From contig JBDSDI010000039.1 in NCBI GenBank assembly GCA_039920645.1, positions 1 through 11,816 on the forward strand: DNA of 11,816 bases, in the 5' to 3' direction. Of this stretch, positions 1 to 6,708 are shown piece by piece. This DNA is from CAMCVE01 sp039920645. Its GTDB lineage: Bacteria > Bdellovibrionota > UBA2428. The notes under the pieces are model-generated. The model worked only from the letters and a program-made list of their open reading frames with translations. It had not been told where the DNA came from and searched no databases. Each line of letters starts with the position of its first letter. Position 1 is the first letter of the stretch. The position numbers and the translations under genes were made by a program.

Positions 1-1
1 G

Positions 2-466
2 ATTCTTCTGGGCTACGCCCTGCAGATCAAGAACCTACAAAAAGTCATTCACCACGCCACCGCGCTCATCGACGACGGCAGCGGCACCTTGGACACGGCG
101 CTGATTGCACGCATCGCCGCTGAAGAAATGCATGGCTTCGATCCCTCGGCACCGGGACTACTGGAAAAGCTCGTCGTCGCCGGACAAAAGCTTCCGCGCG
201 AACTCGTAAGCTTCAACCGTGGCTACTTCATGATCAATCAGCTGCTTCGCCAAACCGGATCGCCCCGCGGACTTTTTGAGATCAGCGGCGACCTTGGACG
301 CGCGCTCATCGGCCAAGACATCATGGCCCGCGTGGTTGGATGGGGACGCATTCCTAAGAACGAGCTGGCTCCCACTCCGCTCAGTGGCGCCCAGCTCTGG
401 GGCGTCACCATTCACGAAACAAAAAACTCGTGCAGCAGCGCTTTAAGAAGCCTCATGTTCCGCTAG
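2..466 (+). CDS. C-terminal part of a possible AarF/ABC1 (UbiB-like) kinase-family protein (5' end outside window)
   Basis: The frame is open from the left window edge (first full codon at position 2) to the TAG at 464-466, giving 154 visible residues. An in-frame TTG at 89 is only an internal codon. The visible part is helical and soluble with no membrane segment. The stretch KLPRELVSFNRGYFMINQLL resembles the C-terminal helical region of AarF/ABC1/UbiB atypical kinases, in which a leucine/proline-rich LPxELv...R segment follows the kinase fold. No kinase motif lies inside the window, so the family call rests on this similarity alone and is tentative. The last 12 residues, from an A-rich stretch at 421-426 onward, look unlike an ordered protein end, and the -1 frame continues open (see findings). 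The gene converges on hpd: the TAG stop here and the hpd stop overlap within CTAG, so no room is left for a separate terminator. Confidence 0.5.
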   Translation: MLLGYALQIKNLQKVIHHATALIDDGSGTLDTALIARIAAEEMHGFDPSAPGLLEKLVVAGQKLPRELVSFNRGYFMINQLLRQTGSPRGLFEISGDLGRALIGQDIMARVVGWGRIPKNELAPTPLSGAQLWGVTIHETKNSCSSALRSLMFR

Positions 467-1581
467 AGAACGCCGCGACGCTCCTGATCGCGTTCGATTG
501 CCTCGAAGAGCGCCGAGAAGTTTCCTTCTCCAAAACCTTTGTGCCCGTGACGATCGATGAGTTCGAAGAAAAGAGGGCCGATCTGGTTCTCCGTAAAAAT
601 CTGCAATAGATAACCCGTCTCGTCGCCGTCGATGAGAACTTTAAGTTTCTGAAGATCGTCGATGTTCTCTTTGACGTTAGGAACGCGCGTCTTGACGGCT
701 TCGTAGTAAGTATCGGGCGGCGCTTCGAGGAACTTCACGCCGTTCTTCATGAGACGCTTCACGCTGTCTTGGATATCTGAGGTCGTGAGCGCGATGTGCT
801 GAACGCCCGCACCCTTGTGCATGTCGATGAATTCCTGAACCTGACTTTTCTTCTCCGTGGCCTGGTTGATCGGAATCTTTACGGAGCCACTGGGCGTCTG
901 CATGACCTTCGAAGTGAGGCCGGTCTTCGAGGCCTTGATGTCGAAGTAACGGGTTTCGATGAAACCGTAGGTACGCTTGTAGAATTCCGCCCAGTGATCG
1001 AGCGTGCCCATTTCGACGTTGTTGGTGAGATGGTCGATGGACTTGAAACCCACATCATTGGGATTTTCATGCGAAGCGGCTTCGGTCGGACGGAATCCGG
1101 GAAGGAAGGGTTTCGTAAAAATTTTCTGGGTAGCCGAAGCGTCGACGTGACGCTCGAGGAAGGTCGCGCGCACGGAACCGAAAGAACTGATCGCGGACGT
1201 CACGGTGTTGATCGTGGCTCCGAGGAACTCGTCCTTCGCCGCCACGGGAGCGTCGATGCCGCTCGCACCGCGCTTGATCGTTTCATTGTAAGTGTATTTC
1301 GAATCGTTGACCGCGAAGACCATCCGGCAAACGCCGTCGCCGTGCTTCTTCACGTAGTCGGCCGCGAAAGAGCCCGGAGCCCCTTCGCTCAGCAGCATCT
1401 TGATGTGGCCCTGCTCCAAAAGATGCGAGCGTCCGGAAGCGTCCTGGCGCGTCTGCGTGCAGTAGAATCCGAAAATCTCGAAGAGCTTTTGGAGAGGCTC
1501 GATTTTAGCCACGGCCACTTCGAGGTGGTCGATCTTATTAACGAGACATTGCTTGTCGGCGGTCGTTGCGTTCTCTTCCAT
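463..1581 (-). CDS. hpd: 4-hydroxyphenylpyruvate dioxygenase
   Basis: This 372-residue cytoplasmic enzyme converts 4-hydroxyphenylpyruvate, O2 and rearranged carbon skeleton to homogentisate and CO2 in tyrosine breakdown. The length is normal for the family. Two vicinal-oxygen-chelate halves are visible, at about residues 13-150 and 178-345. The Fe(II)-binding 2-His-1-carboxylate triad can be placed at His184 (SIDHLTNNV), His262 (GVQHIAL) and Glu340 (LFFELIDRHG); the spacings of 78 and 78 residues fit known bacterial HPPDs. The C-terminal signature GHKGFGEGNFSALFEAIERD is present intact, so the enzyme should be active. The ATG at 1579-1581 is chosen because the first conserved segment (KIDHLEVAV) starts at residue 16; a GAGGG lies just 1 nt upstream, too close to be an ideal Shine-Dalgarno. 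Only 15 nt separate it from the preceding TPR gene, so co-transcription and coupled translation are likely. No other tyrosine-catabolic gene (hmgA, fahA) is in the window. Confidence 0.96.
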   Translation of the reverse strand: MEENATTADKQCLVNKIDHLEVAVAKIEPLQKLFEIFGFYCTQTRQDASGRSHLLEQGHIKMLLSEGAPGSFAADYVKKHGDGVCRMVFAVNDSKYTYNETIKRGASGIDAPVAAKDEFLGATINTVTSAISSFGSVRATFLERHVDASATQKIFTKPFLPGFRPTEAASHENPNDVGFKSIDHLTNNVEMGTLDHWAEFYKRTYGFIETRYFDIKASKTGLTSKVMQTPSGSVKIPINQATEKKSQVQEFIDMHKGAGVQHIALTTSDIQDSVKRLMKNGVKFLEAPPDTYYEAVKTRVPNVKENIDDLQKLKVLIDGDETGYLLQIFTENQIGPLFFELIDRHGHKGFGEGNFSALFEAIERDQERRGVL

Positions 1582-1596
1582 ACCCTCAAATAAGCA

Positions 1597-3534
1597 TTAA
1601 AAGAAAGCTGTCACAAGCAGACTCACGGAGGCCTGCCGGTATTGGTAAGTATCCCTGAGGGTAGAGAAATTGTAGATACCCTGCACCTGAAGCCGCGTGT
1701 CGAGCGAAGAACCCCAGGTTTTCCCCAGCGAAGCGACGTAGCTCAGAGCATAGTCATGCCGGTTCTCGAGGCTGTCGAAATAGGGTTTGTAGTTAAACGC
1801 ACCGTTCTGCGAGATGTACCACGGGGACGACGTTTCTCCGAAATAATAGTCCCAGCTCGCCCCCGCTTTTACGTCCCAAAGAGAGTTTTCCGATCCTTTC
1901 GAGTTGCGTTGCTCGGCGGAAAATTCGGGACCGTAGACGTGGGGAAAATTGCGCCGTTGAAGATACTTCACCGAAAGTAGGTGACCGTTGGCCGAAAGAT
2001 TGGTGGAGCTCGACGCCGGAGCCTGAGTCGGGCGGATCGCCGTGAAGCGATAAGTCCATTCGAGTTCCGAATCGGGTTGCTCGGGATTGTTGCCCCGAAG
2101 AAACTTCATCGAATATGAGGCCGTCTGCGTGCGCAAACTTTCCTTCGAAGAACCGAGCGGCTTCAAAGCGATCGAAGTCCATGAATAGGAAAAATTATGC
2201 GCCTGATCCGGCGAGGTCTTGAAGCCGAGCTGGGTGCCGACGTCTTGGACGTGCGAGTCGTAGGAACTCGCGATCGCCTTGTCGAAGTGCTTGTTCATCA
2301 GGAAGGTGTAGTTAATCTTGTGCGTGATACTGCGAGACCACGGAGGTGCGAAATTCAGGAAAGCGATATCCGTCGTGAGCAGCGCTGATTGCCGGGAGAG
2401 ACCGTAAGAGGCCGGAGTCAACTCGGCCGGAAGCGCGATGACGTTGTTGTCGTAAGTCGCTCCTGCGCTGAGGCCGCCCGAAATCCATTTCGTTTCGAGC
2501 GACGCCTGAGCCTTAAGAACACGTACGTTTTCGAGACGGGTCTTGGCGATCGAGGCGAGCGTCGCATCTGCGGCGAAGTCGATCGTATCGAGATAGGCCG
2601 CTTCGGCATCGTCGTAGCGTTCGTCGTTCTCGGCAATCACGCCCAGATAGAAAGCGCTGGCCTCGGAGTAATTCTGATGCTGCTTCTCGACGAGTTTCTT
2701 GAAGAGGACCTCCGCCTGGTCGTAATGCTCGTGAGCCATCGCACACAGCGCCCGGTAGTAGGAAACGTCATCCTGATTCGCGGGATCACGATCGGCCTCG
2801 ACGAGATGATCGTCCAAAGGCGGAGTGCAGCCCTCGATGTGGTACATCGACACCGCGACGCCCAGATGCGCTTGCGCATTTTGTTTTTCGTCGAGGTGTT
2901 CCTTGCGTTTGAAAATGCGTTGAAAGGCTTCGAGACCCAAGTCGTAGCGCTGGATCGAAAGCGAACGCCATCCGAGGTCAAAGAGTTTCGCGAGATTGCT
3001 CTTCTCGCGGATTTCGATGCGACGCGCAGCTTGCTCGGGACTTACAAAAATCGTACGAACGGCGTTGGAAACTTCGAGAAAGAAACTGCCGTTCGAGGCG
3101 CGCAAAACACGATAGCCGAGCACGCGCCACGAACGCTGGGGAAAACTTTGATTGAGGAGTTGGCGCGACTCAATAACGTTCGCTTTCACGCGTAGTGCCG
3201 GTGGCAAATCAACGGCGACGGCGCTCGAGGGTACGGCGGAATCCCCACCGAGAACACTGAACTCGGGCAACCATTCGACTTCAGACGAAGCGACGATACG
3301 ACTGAGCACGCTCGCCGCAAGGTACGGCTGGGACGGATCAAGATCTATCACGATAGAATTTCCTGAACTGAGGTTACGAACGCGAAGTTTGTCACCGAGA
3401 CGGAAGACGTCGGGCGCGAGACGGACAGAATTGAATTGAGAGAGTTTCAGAGGAGGCGAAGCGTAGGTCGAAGCAGCTTGCGAGCGCTCGGAGGCCGCGA
3501 GAAGAAGCAGGAGAAAGAGCCCGGAGCGTTTCAT
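1597..3534 (-). CDS. Secreted TPR protein with C-terminal outer-membrane beta-barrel
   Basis: This is a 645-residue envelope protein. Residues 1-20 form a signal peptide (MKR, then a leucine run, then SQA before Ala21). Residues about 22-170 are a beta-rich region of unknown type. Tetratricopeptide-like helix pairs follow at about 185-215, 256-287 and 294-320 (for example YDQAEVLFKKLVE and YLGVIAENDERYDDAEAAY). From about residue 348 to the end the sequence alternates polar and hydrophobic residues, is rich in aromatics, and ends in ...LLVTAFF, the terminal Phe typical of proteins inserted by the BAM complex. The periplasmic-TPR-then-barrel plan recalls Slam-type surface lipoprotein translocators and TPR-anchored exopolysaccharide export porins, but I cannot assign it to either. 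The ATG at 3532-3534 is supported by the signal peptide; the ribosome site (GAAG 5 nt upstream) is weak. It is the first gene of a pair with hpd. No obvious promoter fits between it and the porin terminator 18 nt away, so its promoter is probably inside the porin 3' end. Confidence 0.82.
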   Translation of the reverse strand: MKRSGLFLLLLLAASERSQAASTYASPPLKLSQFNSVRLAPDVFRLGDKLRVRNLSSGNSIVIDLDPSQPYLAASVLSRIVASSEVEWLPEFSVLGGDSAVPSSAVAVDLPPALRVKANVIESRQLLNQSFPQRSWRVLGYRVLRASNGSFFLEVSNAVRTIFVSPEQAARRIEIREKSNLAKLFDLGWRSLSIQRYDLGLEAFQRIFKRKEHLDEKQNAQAHLGVAVSMYHIEGCTPPLDDHLVEADRDPANQDDVSYYRALCAMAHEHYDQAEVLFKKLVEKQHQNYSEASAFYLGVIAENDERYDDAEAAYLDTIDFAADATLASIAKTRLENVRVLKAQASLETKWISGGLSAGATYDNNVIALPAELTPASYGLSRQSALLTTDIAFLNFAPPWSRSITHKINYTFLMNKHFDKAIASSYDSHVQDVGTQLGFKTSPDQAHNFSYSWTSIALKPLGSSKESLRTQTASYSMKFLRGNNPEQPDSELEWTYRFTAIRPTQAPASSSTNLSANGHLLSVKYLQRRNFPHVYGPEFSAEQRNSKGSENSLWDVKAGASWDYYFGETSSPWYISQNGAFNYKPYFDSLENRHDYALSYVASLGKTWGSSLDTRLQVQGIYNFSTLRDTYQYRQASVSLLVTAFF

Positions 3535-3552
3535 GTGGCTTCAGTGTAAACC

Positions 3553-3589
3553 AAAAAGAAAAAGCCCGCGACTCCGAGGAGTCGCGGGC
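3553..3589 (-). terminator. Rho-independent terminator of the porin gene
   Basis: Read on the minus strand, a 26-nt perfect inverted repeat (positions 3589 to 3564, arms GCCCGCGACTCC and GGAGTCGCGGGC, 11 pairs with a four-base loop) is followed directly by TTTTTCTTTTT (3563 to 3553). It begins 25 nt after the porin stop codon. The plus-strand side lacks a T run, so it acts in one direction only. It separates the porin from the TPR/hpd unit, although those genes lie on the same strand. Confidence 0.95.
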
Positions 3590-3614
3590 TTGGTGGATAC
3601 TGAGCTCAGCTCAA

Positions 3615-4547
3615 TTAGAACTTGTAAACGCCAGCAACTGCGACGCCTTGCATGGCTTTTGCGCCAGTAGCATTGTCGCCGCTTGCTTTAGCGAACGTGT
3701 AATCAGCCTTCAGGTTGAGGGCTTCAGACAGTGCGAAGCTAGGACCGACGCGAAGTTCCATGGTGCTGACTTTGGTATCAACGCCAGACGACTTGCCATT
3801 TTCCCACTCAAAACCGACGTTAAGCTTGGTTGCTTCAGCGATTTGGGAGGAACCATGGATACCGAATCCGAGACCGGACTCAGCGTCTTTAACAGCAGCC
3901 TTCAAGAGAAGAAGTTCTGCGCCAACGTCGATCGAACCGACGGTGGAGTCAGCGCCGATGTCGATTTGGTAGCCGTTCTCGTCGCCTTGGGATTGGAAGT
4001 TACCGCCAACGTAAGCGTTGAGTCCGTCCATCTTGCTCGAGACTTTGAAGCCGAGAGTCGGGTAATCGAATTCTCTGCCGCCAGCGCCTTTAGTGTTGAT
4101 GCCGTTCGCAACAACGAGTTGCAGCTTGAGGGCGTCGCTCAGGTCGTAACCCAAGAGAAGACCGGTGTGGTTGGTAGGGGTGAAGTTGTAGAGAAGACCG
4201 GTGTGAACGAAAGCGTTGTTAACGGAATCGTTGGATTCGTGGCCGAGAAGACCGTCGAATTTACCGAGACTCCACGAGAAGCCGTTGTCGTGCTTTTGGC
4301 TAACGTAGCCTTGCTCAACAACTGCGGTGCCAGTAGGGCCGCGAACACCCACGTCCAGCAAGAAGCTCGTTGCGCCAGTGTTACCAGAGAACCACACGCC
4401 GCCTTCGTTGTACGAGAAAGCGCTGACGTTGCCAGCGGCATTGTTCGTCCAGTCGTAACCAGCGTCAACGTAACCGCTAACGTTCACGTCAGCGTGGGCG
4501 ACACCAGTAAGGGCAAGGGCACTCAGAATTCCAAGGGTTTTTTTCAT
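3615..4547 (-). CDS. Outer-membrane beta-barrel porin (BBP2/OmpL-like)
   Basis: This is a 310-residue outer-membrane protein. Residues 1-19 (MKKTLGILSALALTGVAHA) are a textbook signal peptide with an AHA cleavage site. The mature chain consists of alternating beta strands with short turns and ends in VAGVYKF, whose terminal Phe is the BAM insertion signal. The central order (a SWSLGKFDGLLGHES block, then NFTPTNHTGLLLGYDLSDALKLQLVVANG) matches the layout of the putative beta-barrel porin 2 family (PF07642), so it most likely forms a small diffusion pore; substrate is unknown. The start at 4545-4547 is preferred over in-frame starts at 4554-4556 and 4617-4619 because it opens the signal peptide and sits 9 nt from a perfect AAGGAGG. 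The monocistronic arrangement, strong ribosome site and strong terminator suggest an abundantly expressed protein. Confidence 0.88.
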   Translation of the reverse strand: MKKTLGILSALALTGVAHADVNVSGYVDAGYDWTNNAAGNVSAFSYNEGGVWFSGNTGATSFLLDVGVRGPTGTAVVEQGYVSQKHDNGFSWSLGKFDGLLGHESNDSVNNAFVHTGLLYNFTPTNHTGLLLGYDLSDALKLQLVVANGINTKGAGGREFDYPTLGFKVSSKMDGLNAYVGGNFQSQGDENGYQIDIGADSTVGSIDVGAELLLLKAAVKDAESGLGFGIHGSSQIAEATKLNVGFEWENGKSSGVDTKVSTMELRVGPSFALSEALNLKADYTFAKASGDNATGAKAMQGVAVAGVYKF

Positions 4548-4556
4548 TTGCTGCAT

Positions 4557-4563
4557 CCTCCTT
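4557..4563 (-). promoter_or_regulatory. Perfect Shine-Dalgarno (AAGGAGG) of the porin gene
   Basis: AAGGAGG on the minus strand ends 9 nt before the ATG at 4545-4547 and abuts a second in-frame ATG at 4554-4556. Its spacing decides for the inner ATG as the start. It is the only full-consensus ribosome site in the window. Confidence 0.85.
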
Positions 4564-4633
4564 GAGGTCTTCGAGGGTTTATTGCTAGTTCCGCCACACC
4601 CTGGAGCCTCTTGTTGCATAAATACTTGAGTTC

Positions 4634-4661
4634 ATTATGCCTCTCCCTAAGCCGACCGCAA
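4634..4661 (-). promoter_or_regulatory. Candidate sigma-70-like promoter of the porin gene
   Basis: On the minus strand TTGCGG (4661 to 4656) and CATAAT (4639 to 4634) are separated by 16 nt. The -10 element matches five of six consensus bases and the -35 matches three or four. Transcription would begin near 4627, giving a leader of about 80 nt. A 7-bp inverted repeat, ACTTGAG at 4624-4630 and CTCAAGT at 4669-4675, brackets the promoter and could be an operator, though such short arms can arise by chance. Confidence 0.4.
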
Positions 4662-4702
4662 GGCAGGTCTCAAGTTTTTGATGATTCATTGTGTCATTGA
4701 TT

Positions 4703-4719
4703 TTTTAGGCCTCCTAAAA
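4703..4719. repeat. Short inverted repeat in the porin/rpmG divergent region
   Basis: TTTTAGG and CCTAAAA are arranged as perfect 7-bp arms around CCT. It overlaps an alternative pairing of GGCCTCC (4708-4714) with GGAGG (4727-4731). It lies about 35 nt upstream of the rpmG -35 element and about 40 nt upstream of the candidate porin promoter, so a shared regulator-binding site is possible. The rest of the 245-nt intergenic region (4548-4792) shows no ORF or RNA gene. Confidence 0.35.
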
Positions 4720-4753
4720 CCCCGGCGGAGGTGCCTGAAATCCCTAGAAAGAC

Positions 4754-4783
4754 TTGACGTCGGATGCGGTTTTCCACTATCTA
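4754..4783 (+). promoter_or_regulatory. Candidate rpmG promoter
   Basis: TTGACG at 4754-4759 matches five of six bases of the -35 consensus. TATCTA at 4778-4783 (spacer 18) or CACTAT at 4775-4780 (spacer 15) could serve as a weak -10. Either places the transcript start at about 4787-4790, only a few bases before the rpmG ATG at 4793. Confidence 0.45.
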
Positions 4784-4792
4784 CAACCGGCC

Positions 4793-4975
4793 ATGGGAAG
4801 AAAAACAGACCGTATCACTGTGACTTTGGAATGCTCGGAAGCCCGTAAAGAAGGCAAAACCGTTAGCCGTTACACGACCCAAAAGAACAAGAAGAACAGC
4901 ACTGAGAAGCTCGCGCTTCGCAAGTACAACCCCTTCTTGAGCCGTGTGACTCTGCATAAAGAAGTTAAGGCTTAA
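4793..4975 (+). CDS. rpmG: 50S ribosomal protein L33
   Basis: This is a 60-residue basic protein of the large ribosomal subunit. The block YTTQKNKKNSTEKLALRKYN followed by PF...VTLHKEVK is the L33 signature and the length is typical. Of the four zinc-binding cysteines found in the CxxC...CxxC form of L33, only the first survives (Cys14 in ECSEA); the other positions hold Ala17, Asn46 and Leu49, so this is a zinc-independent form with one relic cysteine. The ATG at 4793 is chosen over an in-frame TTG at 4754 because the TTG lies in the -35 element and the added 13 residues are not L33-like. No Shine-Dalgarno is visible. The gene is alone on its transcript, without the usual secE/nusG or tRNA neighbours, and ends 43 nt before an intrinsic terminator. 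Confidence 0.95.
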   Translation: MGRKTDRITVTLECSEARKEGKTVSRYTTQKNKKNSTEKLALRKYNPFLSRVTLHKEVKA

Positions 4976-4987
4976 TTCGAGCTCAGA

Positions 4988-5013
4988 CTCTCTTATAGTA
5001 GAGAGCGCTCTCT
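4988..5013. repeat. CTCTCT / AGAGAG / CTCTCT triple-arm hairpin element
   Basis: CTCTCT at 4988-4993, AGAGAG at 5000-5005 and CTCTCT at 5008-5013 allow two mutually exclusive stems. The second and third arms form the perfect 14-bp palindrome AGAGAGCGCTCTCT (5000-5013). It lies in the rpmG 3' region just before the terminator. It could guard the mRNA 3' end, bind a dimeric protein, or tune the terminator. Confidence 0.5.
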
Positions 5014-5018
5014 TCAAG

Positions 5019-5063
5019 CCCTGGCTCCTGTCGCTCTTCAGAGCTTTGGAGTTGGGGTTTTTT
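5019..5063 (+). terminator. Rho-independent terminator downstream of rpmG
   Basis: The outer stem pairs 5019-5028 (CCCTGGCTCC) with 5048-5057 (GGAGTTGGGG): seven Watson-Crick pairs and three G-T wobbles. The inner stem pairs GCTC (5033-5036) with GAGC (5041-5044) around TTCA. TTTTTT follows immediately at 5058-5063. It ends 29 nt before the glpD ATG, leaving little space for a separate glpD promoter. Confidence 0.85.
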
Positions 5064-5092
5064 ATTGTCTCAAACTATTGTTTAATTCCTTC

Positions 5093-6706
5093 ATGCCCAA
5101 TCAGAGCTATCCCGAGTTTTCGTGGCGAAGCAGGTCCCGTGATCTTCAACGTCTCCGGGACAAGTCGCCCGTTTTTGACGTCCTTATCGTGGGCGGAGGC
5201 ATCACCGGCGCCGCCGTTGCTCGCGAGGCCCAGACCCGAGGCTTGAGTTGCCTCCTCGTCGAGAAGGGCGACTTTGCGGGAGGAACCAGCTCCCGTTCTT
5301 CAAAGCTCGTACACGGAGGCGTCCGTTACCTCGAACAATTTGAGTTCGGACTCGTAAAGGAGAGCACTCGAGAGCGTGCTCTCCTGTGGAAGAACGCCCC
5401 CCAACTCGTGACTCCGATGCCGTTCCTCTTCCCCGCTTTCGCGGAGTCTCGCGTTCCACTCTGGAAACTTGCGGCCGGACTCTGGCTCTACGACACCCTT
5501 GCGCTCTTCCGCCTGCCGAGTCTGCATAAAAGCTTTTTGAAAGCGAGAACCCTCGTCGAAGAACCCGGCCTTCGTTCCGAAGGACTTCGGGGGGCTATTC
5601 GTTATTGGGACGGAGCGACCGACGACGCGCTCCTTACGCTCGCAAATATTATCGATGCACGTGCCGAGGGATGCGTCGCACTCTCACGCGTGAGAGCGGA
5701 AGAATTCCATCTGCGAACGACGGGCGGAGAGGCTACTCACGAAGCGATTTTAAAAGATGTCCTCAGCGGCGACTCGCTTAAGGTGCATTTTCGCAGCGTG
5801 GTCGTTGCGGGCGGACCCTGGACCGATGCGCTTCTCGCTACGAGCGGCCTGAGTTTTCCGAAACTCATGGCGACAACGCGCGGATCGCACATCGTCGTTC
5901 CCTTCAATAAACTTCCCTCACGCAACGCCGTCGTCATGACCCACCCTAAGGACGGACGCGTGCTCTTCACGATTCCCTTCGGCGAATTTACTGTGATCGG
6001 TACGACAGATCTCTTCGACAAGGACGCGCCGGAAAAAGTGGCCATCAACAGCGAAGAGGTCCAGTACCTCATCGACAGTGCGCGTGCCTATTTCCCCGCT
6101 CACCCCCTGAGTTTCGACGACGTCGTGAGCACATGGTCGGGTTTGCGCCCGCTCATTGCGCCGCCCGACACGGCTTCGGCCTCGCAGATTTCGCGCGAAC
6201 ATCATCTCGAATGGCGCGACGAAGGTATCGTCGTGATCGCCGGCGGCAAACTCACGACCCATCGCGAGATGGCCGAGCAAACCGTGGACACGCTGTTACG
6301 CAAAGCGAGCTCGTGGAAAAATCCCCTCGGCGGAGGATTCCGCCCCTCAAAGACGATGCGGCGGAAATTCCCTCGCATTCGCATGCCGATTTCGAGCGCC
6401 GAGCACACGAACGAACCCCTCGGGACATCGGAAGCTGCGAGACTGTCCGTCGCCCAGATACAAGAGATTTGTGCGACACTCGCGGTGCTCAGTCTCGAGG
6501 ATCTGCTCGTGCGCCGGACCCAAATTTTCTATAAGGAGCCACACAACGGATGGCTCCTGCTTACGAAACTCAAACCGATTCTCTGCGAAGCCCTCGAATG
6601 GGACGAGTCCGAATGGACGACGCAGGTCGAAGCTTACCGCGGCTACGTCGAGAAGAACGTGCTCGCTCCCCTCGGTCGCAAGCTTCCCGCGCACGGACAC
6701 GCTTAA
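5093..6706 (+). CDS. glpD: Aerobic glycerol-3-phosphate dehydrogenase (FAD)
   Basis: This 537-residue membrane-associated flavoenzyme oxidises sn-glycerol 3-phosphate to dihydroxyacetone phosphate and passes electrons to quinone. The FAD-binding dinucleotide fold is at the N-terminus: VLIVGGGITGAAVARE with GGGITG at residues 34-39, an acidic VEK at about 56-58, and the family signature GTSSRSSKLVHGGVRYLE at 64-81. GLRPLI and GGKLTTHREMAEQTVD mark the end of the oxidoreductase domain. A helical C-terminal domain (about 420-520) typical of GlpD follows. It is about 35 residues longer than the enteric enzyme, mostly from a 25-residue N-terminal lead. The ATG at 5093 is taken rather than the in-frame TTG at 5078; neither has a Shine-Dalgarno. 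TTTAAT at 5081-5086 could be a -10 element, but no -35 fits, and transcription would then start at the ATG itself. Readthrough of the rpmG terminator is another possible source. The next gene starts 2 nt after the stop. Confidence 0.95.
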   Translation: MPNQSYPEFSWRSRSRDLQRLRDKSPVFDVLIVGGGITGAAVAREAQTRGLSCLLVEKGDFAGGTSSRSSKLVHGGVRYLEQFEFGLVKESTRERALLWKNAPQLVTPMPFLFPAFAESRVPLWKLAAGLWLYDTLALFRLPSLHKSFLKARTLVEEPGLRSEGLRGAIRYWDGATDDALLTLANIIDARAEGCVALSRVRAEEFHLRTTGGEATHEAILKDVLSGDSLKVHFRSVVVAGGPWTDALLATSGLSFPKLMATTRGSHIVVPFNKLPSRNAVVMTHPKDGRVLFTIPFGEFTVIGTTDLFDKDAPEKVAINSEEVQYLIDSARAYFPAHPLSFDDVVSTWSGLRPLIAPPDTASASQISREHHLEWRDEGIVVIAGGKLTTHREMAEQTVDTLLRKASSWKNPLGGGFRPSKTMRRKFPRIRMPISSAEHTNEPLGTSEAARLSVAQIQEICATLAVLSLEDLLVRRTQIFYKEPHNGWLLLTKLKPILCEALEWDESEWTTQVEAYRGYVEKNVLAPLGRKLPAHGHA

Positions 6707-6708
6707 GC

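Noticed and set aside
796..1593. Plus-strand open frame of 265 codons opposite hpd
   Set aside because: It is antisense to a fully conserved dioxygenase gene; the translation is Arg/Val/Leu-rich with no family motif and no ribosome site.
2389..3195. Plus-strand open frame of 268 codons opposite the TPR-barrel gene
   Set aside because: It is a shadow of the real minus-strand gene, which has a signal peptide, TPRs and a barrel. The shadow has no recognisable motif.
3648..4565. Plus-strand open frame of 305 codons opposite the porin
   Set aside because: It covers the porin almost exactly and results from its codon bias; the porin has signal peptide, Shine-Dalgarno and terminator on the other strand.
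4548..4619. 24-residue N-terminal extension of the porin
   Set aside because: The extension would bury the signal peptide and lies upstream of the perfect Shine-Dalgarno.
4976..5092. tRNA or small RNA gene between rpmG and glpD
   Set aside because: No cloverleaf or T-loop consensus is found; the structure is explained by hairpins and an intrinsic terminator.
6550..6708. Upstream extension of the pseudouridine synthase
   Set aside because: It lies in another frame within conserved glpD and adds no conserved residues; the ATG at 6709 directly after the glpD stop fits better.
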